This document shows positions 57,411 through 64,000 of a stretch of 64,000 bases of DNA, piece after piece. The notes under the pieces were generated by a model, which was not told the origin of the DNA, searched no databases, and saw nothing but the letters and a program-made list of their open reading frames with translations. Numbering within the stretch: position 1 is the stretch's first letter; every line of letters begins with the position of its first letter. The stretch is from Dillenia suffruticosa (lineage: Eukaryota > Streptophyta > Magnoliopsida > Dilleniales > Dilleniaceae), in NCBI GenBank assembly GCA_033439265.1, contig JAVTVX010000027.1:12725001-12789000 (forward strand), in the 5' to 3' direction. Position numbers and translations under genes: made by a program.

Positions 57411-60400
57411 TTTTTTAACCCTTAAAAACAAGTTTCGTCCTTGAAACTAAAAGAAGGCTAAACAGCAAACAACTTGGGGTGCTGTCTCCTCATAGTCTTC
57501 TCGGGCTCCCAGGTCTCTTCCTCGACCTGATCGCTGTGCCATAGCATTGGGACAAGAGATACCTCCTTGTTCCGTAGCTGCCGGATCTGTTGGTCAAGTA
57601 TGGCCATCGGCTGAACAGGTAGACTCAAGTCCTCTTATACCTCTACTGGCGGAGGCTCCAAAATATGCGAAGGATCTGGGATGTATTTCCTCAACACTGA
57701 TACATGGAAGATATCATGGATTCGAGATAACTCGTCTGGCAGCTCTAGTCTGTATGCCACGCTCCCAACCCTACTGAGAACACGGAACGCGCCAATGTAC
57801 CTGGGGCTCAACTTGCCCCACTACCGATATCAAATGAGTTCCTTCAAGGGAGAAATTCTCAAAAATATCATATCACCTACCTCAAACTCTAAAGATCGAT
57901 GTCTCCGATCCGCATATACCCTCTATTTATCTTGGGCAGCTTTCAACCGCTCGCGGTCCACCCTGACCTTTTCCTTAGTTTCCTCGATTAACTCAACATT
58001 GGTAAGGCGCCTTTCGCCTACCTCATCCTAGCACAACGGGGTGCAACACTTTCTGCTGTAAAGTGCCTCATAGGGTGGCATGCCGATGCTGGTCTGATAA
58101 CTATTATTATATGTAAACTCCACCAGTGGTAAATGTCTGTCCCAATTATCCCGAAAATCCATAACACAAGCCCGAAGCAAATCCTCGAGCGTCTGAATGG
58201 TCCTCTCAGACTGACCATCTGTCTGTGGGTGATATGCTGTGCTAAAACTGAGCCGTGTGCCCAAAGCTTCCTGTAGCTTGGGCCAAAATTGAGAAGTGAA
58301 CCTCGAATCTCTATCCGAGACTATGGACATAAGAACCCCATGCAGTCTGACTATTTCGTCAATATACAGACGTGCCAATGTCTTTAGTGGAGAGTCACTG
58401 CGCATCGGGATGAAATGGCCAGACTTGGTGAGTCGATCGACTACCACCCAAATGGCATCATATCTGGCCTGAGTCCGCCGCAATCCCATAACAAAGTCCA
58501 TAGTCACATGTTCTCACTTCCATACGGGAATGGGAAGAGGCTATAGTAAACCCGCTGGCCTCTGATACTCAGCCTTCACCTGCTAACAAACTAAACATCT
58601 AGTTACAAACTCCGCAATGTCCCTCTTCATACCTGACCACCAATAGCTGCCCCGAATAATTCGATACATCTTTGTACTACCAGGATGCAAGGCATAAGCC
58701 GAGAAGTGTGCCTCCTCTAATATGGACTTGCAGAGATCCTCATCGGTGGGTATAGCTACTCTATCTCTATAAATCAGAAGTCGATCACTACGGACTCTGA
58801 AATCATCTATATCACCTCTGCGGGCTCTCTGAGTAAGAGCCTGGAGCTCAGTATCAATGCCCTAAAACTCCCTAATACGATCCAACAACATCGGCCTAAA
58901 CTCAAACCTGGCTAGTAGAGTGCCCTAATCATCACTAATTAATCTGACTCCCAAATCCCAGAGTCCCATCAAACAAGTGAGGTATGTCGTATTGTTCTCC
59001 TGAGATGATGCAGCTGATTTTTTGCTCAAAGCATCAACAACCACATTGGCCTTGCCCAGATGATAATCAATGACAAGATCATAATCTTGGAGGAGTTCCA
59101 ACTGTCTCCTCTATCTCAGGTTAAGTTCTCGCTGGGTGAATAAATGCTTCAGACTTTTATGATCAGTATACACCCAACAAGTCACCCCGTACAAGTAATG
59201 GCGTCATATCTTCAATGCAAAGACTATGACCGCAAGCTCCAGATCGTGCGTCGAATAATCAACCTCATGTTTCTTCAATTGTCTAGAAGCGTAGGCGATC
59301 ACCAGACCATTTTGCATCAAAACACAACCCAACTCCTGTCGGCTAGCATCACTGTACACTGTGTACTCCCGACTACCGGTGGGAAGTGCCAAAATCGGAG
59401 CTGTAGTCAACCGTAAACTCGTCTCACAACGGTTATCCCATACAAACTTGACACATTTTTGCGTCAATCTATACAATGGAACAGCTATCCGAGAAAATCC
59501 CTGAACAAATCTACAGTAATATCCGACCAAATAAAAAAAAACTCCCGATCTCAGTCACTGTCTGCGGCTGCTCCCATGTTGTAATGGTATCGACTTTCTG
59601 CCGATCAACAAAAATTCCTTCCGCAGAAACGACATGCCCCAAAAATCCAACCTGTCTTAGCCAAAATTCACATTTTGTGAATTTGGCATATAGCTGCTCA
59701 TCGCGGAGAATCTGTAAAATAGTGCAAAGATGTTGAACATAATCCTCGTCACTCCGCTAATATACCAGTATATCGTCTATGAAGACTATGACAAACTGAT
59801 CCAGATAGTCATGAAAAACTCTGATCATCAAGCCATGAATGCAGCGGGGGCATTAGTCAGTCCAAATAGTATGACTAGAAATTTGTAGTGCCCGTATCGA
59901 GTGTGGAAAGCTGTCTTTGGCACATCTTGACTCCTAATCCGCACCTGATGATATCCCGATCGAAGATCAATTTTCGAGAAAATTTGGACACCTTGCAATT
60001 GATCAAACAAATCATCTATGCGAGGCAGCGGATATCTGTTCTTCACAGTCACCCGATTAAGCTGCCTGTAATCCATACACAATCTCGGTGAGCCGTCCTT
60101 CTTCTTTACAAACAGCATTGGAGCACTCCAAGGTGACATACTAAGACGGATCAACCCCTTATCCAGCAATTCCTGCAGCTGGACCTTGAGCTCTCTCAGC
60201 TCAGCCGGCGCCATCCTATATGGCGGCATAAAGATAAGGGTAGTCCCCGGAGCTAAATCGATCTCAAAGTCAAACTCCCGAACTGGTGGAATCCGGGTAG
60301 TTTCTCGAGGAAAACATTAGGAAAATCTTATACTATTGGAACATCCTCCAATCTCGGTTCCTGAGTAGTGGTGTCTATGATGTGAGCCAGATATGCCGCA

Positions 60401-62758
60401 CACCCGTGGCGAATCATGCGCTTAGCCTCCAAAACTAAAATTACATAGCGGGGTAAAACCCGCCTTTCGCCCTCAAAAATCAACACCGGTTGATCGGGTT
60501 TTTGAAACTCCACCTAGTTCTTAAAGTAGTCAACTGAAGCCCGATGCATATGTAGCCAATCCATCCCCAAGATAGCATCAAAATCAGTCATGGTGAGAGG
60601 GATTAGATATGCCTTCAGCACTGTATCCCCAACTTTGATTTCGCATTCTCTATACATTGTGTCGCGCACAATCTGCTCACCCAGAGGAGTAATGACCAAT
60701 ATCTCCTCGTCCAAAGGTGAGAGCGGCCTATCAGAATATTGGAAGAATTGATCGCTCACATACGAATAGTTATACCCCGTGTCAATAAGGATACGAGCAT
60801 CTATTCCGAAAATAGGTAGAGTACCAATCATTGAACAAAATGCACATATATTTAGAATAATTTCGAACTTGATATATATATATATATATATGTCAAAATA
60901 GTTGAGCCTTTAAGGCTTTTACAACTTCAGTGTACAAAGATGTCAGAGAGGTATCATGTCGACAAAAGGTACACAACATAAATACCTATACAATTATCTT
61001 GATATCATACTGACATCCCCAAAAGAAGTGAAAATACGAATAAAGGTCCTATTCTATAGGATCAAAAGGAGGAGTACCCAGAATAATGTCGGGGTTCACC
61101 TGGGCGTCCGCCTGCGTCATGGCATAAACCCAGGCCTGAGCCCTAGACTGCTGTCGTGCCTGGGTCTGCACTGTATTACTCCCGGTGGTCACCCTGGGAG
61201 TAGAAAATACTGGTCGAGTAGGTTGCCCCTACTGTCCCATATGAGGAGTACTAGTGTGGCTCTGTGAACTCTGTCATCCGCGTCTTAACTCAGGACAGGA
61301 ACTCCTGATATGCCTTAACTTCCCATAGTGGAAGCAAGTGACCGACGCTAAACAATCTCTTATCGAATGGGACCAATTGCACCTGCGGCAATAAGGATGC
61401 CGCTGAGCAGTATAATGTACAGGGTGAGTCGGAGCGGGCTATCTGAACCCCTGGGAGTACTGTCCCCTTCCCAGATTAGAAAATCCAGATCCAAATCTGT
61501 CTCTGTGTGAACTGGATCCCTTGCCCCTCTTGGAGTTCTGCGCAAAATGAGACTTCTCTTTTTTTCTCTTCTGCTCGCTGCTCTCTTTCTGCCTAGTCAG
61601 AGCGCGAACCAAAGCCTTCACGCGGTGAGCAAAGTTTATCACCTCGGCCAGTGTAAACTGTAGAGTAACAGTCATATACCTCTTTATGCTAAGATTAAGA
61701 CCGTCCTCGAATTTGAAGCACAAATACTGAGATGTGGCCAGATCCCGTATGAATGCGACAAGTCTCCGCATATCTGCCTCATACTCCGAGACAGATCTGG
61801 ACCCCTATGTAAGCCGTCCCAACTTTGACCTCATCCGGTCCTACTGGTAGAGTGGGTAGAATCTGCAGTTAAACTCTCGAAGGAAGTCGTCCCACCGCAG
61901 TGGCTCTGTCGCCTCATCGGTGAGGGCCTCCCACCATAGGAGGGCCTCTCCTTCTAATAATCGTTGTGCCACTTTCAGGCAGAGCTCCTCTCCAATTGCC
62001 AAATCGGCTAAAATTCTGCGGGTGCGGTTGATCCAATGCTTGGCTGCCGTAGTATCACCAAGCCCCGTGAAATCAGTACAACCCAGCTGACGGGCCTCCT
62101 TAACCAATTGAGTGAACTCATGTACCCGTCTAAGAATAGCTGATGTGGTCTCACTCGGCTCTGACAAAATAGAAGGACCGGCCACCGGTGGTGGAACTGG
62201 TGCTGAAGGAACTGGCGCTACTGCAAGTGCAGGTGCCGCTGTAGGAGGTGGTGGGGGTGGAATCTGGACCCCATGTGAAGCGTACCACTCGTACACCTGC
62301 CGAAAGGTGTCGAGTGTGGGTCGGGAGTCTCAGCCTAAGTAGCTGACTGAGTAGGTACCGGTGATGGCACACGAGTCGAGGAACGCACACGAGTCGAGGA
62401 ACGATCCTCCGGCTCGTCAAAACAGGTGCTCTATCAAGTCGTCATACTTTTGCAAGAGAATGATCCTAATTAGGTATCGTTCAAAGAATATGCATGGTTC
62501 AAGAAATTTGGACTAGTCACAACTTAACTACCCTTACAAAGAATGGAATCCAAAAAAAAAAAACAAATTAGGTTAGACACAACCGTTTCTAACCCCCTAA
62601 AATAGATGAACTCATATACCTATGACCATATATTGAAACTTCATGACTGTATGAAACTCTCATACATTGAGCACTTTAAACACAAACACACTCAGGAATG
62701 TTTTCAAGACTCTCTTCCTACATAGCCCTCAACCTAGGCTCTCTAATACCAATTCAAC

Positions 62759-64000
62759 TGTCACGCCCCGGACCGGGATCGTGAACAGCCGCCCGTTGTC
62801 CTGAATGTCAGCTGTATTTTTACAAAAAATCGGACAAAATCTTCCCATATTTCGGAGGTCTTCCAAGTACAATTAATCATGTATAAATCACAACCATCCT
62901 GTAAAATAATCAAATGGCCATCTCGACCTCTCCAAAATCAACCAATCTCACAGCCAACATCCAGAATAACGCAAAACTATAAAAATTTTTAATAACCTGC
63001 CCACAGACCTCTACTGCCATGCCCCCGTCAAAGGCATGGACAACCTTCAATCGCCCCTCCTGTGATTTAGAGGTGACATCGAGCGATCCTAGAGTACACT
63101 TCTTGAACCATAACACATTCTCAAGTACATACACAACGAATAAGAAATGTCTCAATACAATGTTATGCAATGACATGAGAGTTCCACAATTAAATGTTCA
63201 TATTTATACAGTCATCCCAGAATTACACAATGGTCGTCTATAGAACTCAAAATGCATATACATTACCAATACAAGTTTTGCAGTAGAAATATATAATGAC
63301 TCCTCAAATCCAAACCAGATCTCTCAATGATACTGAGTGTCTTAAAAGCAACGCTCCTTGTCAAATATATCTCTGAAACAAGAAGGAAAATGAGGGGTGA
63401 GTACTCGGGGAAGAATACTCAGTGAGTGAGTGGGTCAATGCAATCGTCTAATATGAAGTGTGAAACTGGAGTGTCAAAACATAAGTATACGAATCATATT
63501 TCAAATCATCAGGCTTTTCATTTCAACAATATATCATTAGCACGCATTTTCAAGTCAAATATGCATCCAAAGCATTGTCACTAAAATCATAAAGCTGCCA
63601 GCCGAAAATGTTCTGGTAGAAGTCTACCGCGACCTATGACAGGCGCACCGGGGGTGTTATATGCAATTTTATTTAAAGTGCTCTCTACCCCGGCGTTGGC
63701 GACGGATATCATCCAGATGCTTGACTTGGAGAGAGTATCCAAATCCTCCCCCTTTCGAGTTTAACCTGGCTAATACCGTATCGTTAATCAAATCACAACA
63801 ACTCATGGGATACCCTAGGCGTAGGAATATCCGGATGCCACCAAAGCGTCTCTCACGGTGTCCTTCGTAGCTACTGAACAATACATACCAAAGCCCTCAA
63901 AACCAAATCCAAAATCGTATCAAAATGTGCCGAAATCAGATTTACAAACCAACTGCAACATATGGCATAAAATGACACATTATACATTTCAACCACATGA
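62759..64000 (-). repeat. Gypsy element 2, right (5') LTR (partial)
   Basis: Begins TGTCACGCCCC and aligns with 54416 onward to the window end. A degenerate initiator-Met primer site (reverse complement TGGTATTAGAGAGC) lies at 62738-62751. Confidence 0.9.

Larger units (their letters stand above)
54416..64000 (-). mobile_element. Ty3-gypsy chromovirus (Tekay/Del type) 2, right LTR cut by window end (broken fossil)
   Basis: A minus-strand element. Left (3') LTR 54416-57410, TG..CA. Right (5') LTR from 62759 to beyond the window. Internal parts from right to left: gag (about 61.45-62.42 kb, LLWWEALTDEAT), zinc knuckle (about 61.3-61.4), protease (about 60.3-60.83, RILIDTGYNYSYVS and ILGMDWL), reverse transcriptase (about 59.65-60.23, [13 protein letters not shown]), RNase H (about 58.9-59.53), integrase (about 58.0-58.65) and a C-terminal chromodomain (about 57.46-57.6, LVPMLWHSDQVEEETWE). 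The chromodomain puts it in the chromovirus group, thought to target heterochromatin. Broken, with of the order of ten breaks. LTRs differ by roughly 10% in the first 235 bp: some millions of years. Confidence 0.92.

Overview
This is nuclear DNA of a flowering plant, most likely a eudicot. It is AT-rich, a spliced plant-specific gene (XLG1-like) sits at the left edge, and the rest is layered plant transposable elements (Mutator-like, Ty1-copia, Ty3-gypsy chromoviruses, Tat-type gypsy, RTE LINE, tRNA-derived SINEs). There is one 200-base assembly gap (7030-7229). I cannot name the species.

Layout. 1-3.3 kb: the 5' two thirds of an extra-large G-protein alpha gene on the minus strand. It has four coding exons, an inferred intron in the 5' UTR and a CT-rich 5' leader; the remaining exons lie left of the window. 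4.7-11.1 kb: a complete-length but decayed Mutator-like element with terminal inverted repeats and a near-perfect 9-bp target duplication. It carries a transposase remnant and a plant mobile domain (PMD, MAIN-like) remnant, both on the minus strand. 11.1-15 kb: AT-rich spacer with at least three SINE insertions, two of them with clear target duplications. 15-31 kb: minisatellite-rich DNA with CACTA-like terminal features, interrupted by a 9.9-kb Ty3-gypsy chromovirus (16061-25955). The chromovirus is flanked by two copies of the same 0.63-kb sequence rather than by a short target duplication. The same zone holds a 519-bp tandem duplication and a 0.9-kb GC-rich, alternating purine/pyrimidine block.

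32.6-41 kb: a Ty1-copia element (32654-39582, perfect 5-bp target duplication) lies inside an older minus-strand copia relic, next to a second copia relic on the plus strand. 41.1 kb: a GGNCC motif repeated about every 11 bp. 41.4-43.4 kb: a decayed RTE-type LINE. 44-54.4 kb: a possible orphan 5' exon, then a copia relic split by a Tat-type gypsy element (45498-52660) that contains a 50-bp tandem array and an antisense reading frame, then unassigned repeat DNA. 54416 to the right edge: a second chromovirus of the Tekay/Del type, with its right LTR cut by the window end.

The only gene here with intact-looking exons is XLG1-like. Everything right of about 3.3 kb is repeats and spacer that accumulated upstream of its promoter. 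I found no convincing new functional system. The best leads are the PMD-bearing Mutator-like element next to the XLG1 promoter, the duplicated flanks of the first chromovirus, and the Tat element with a satellite-like array and antisense frame.
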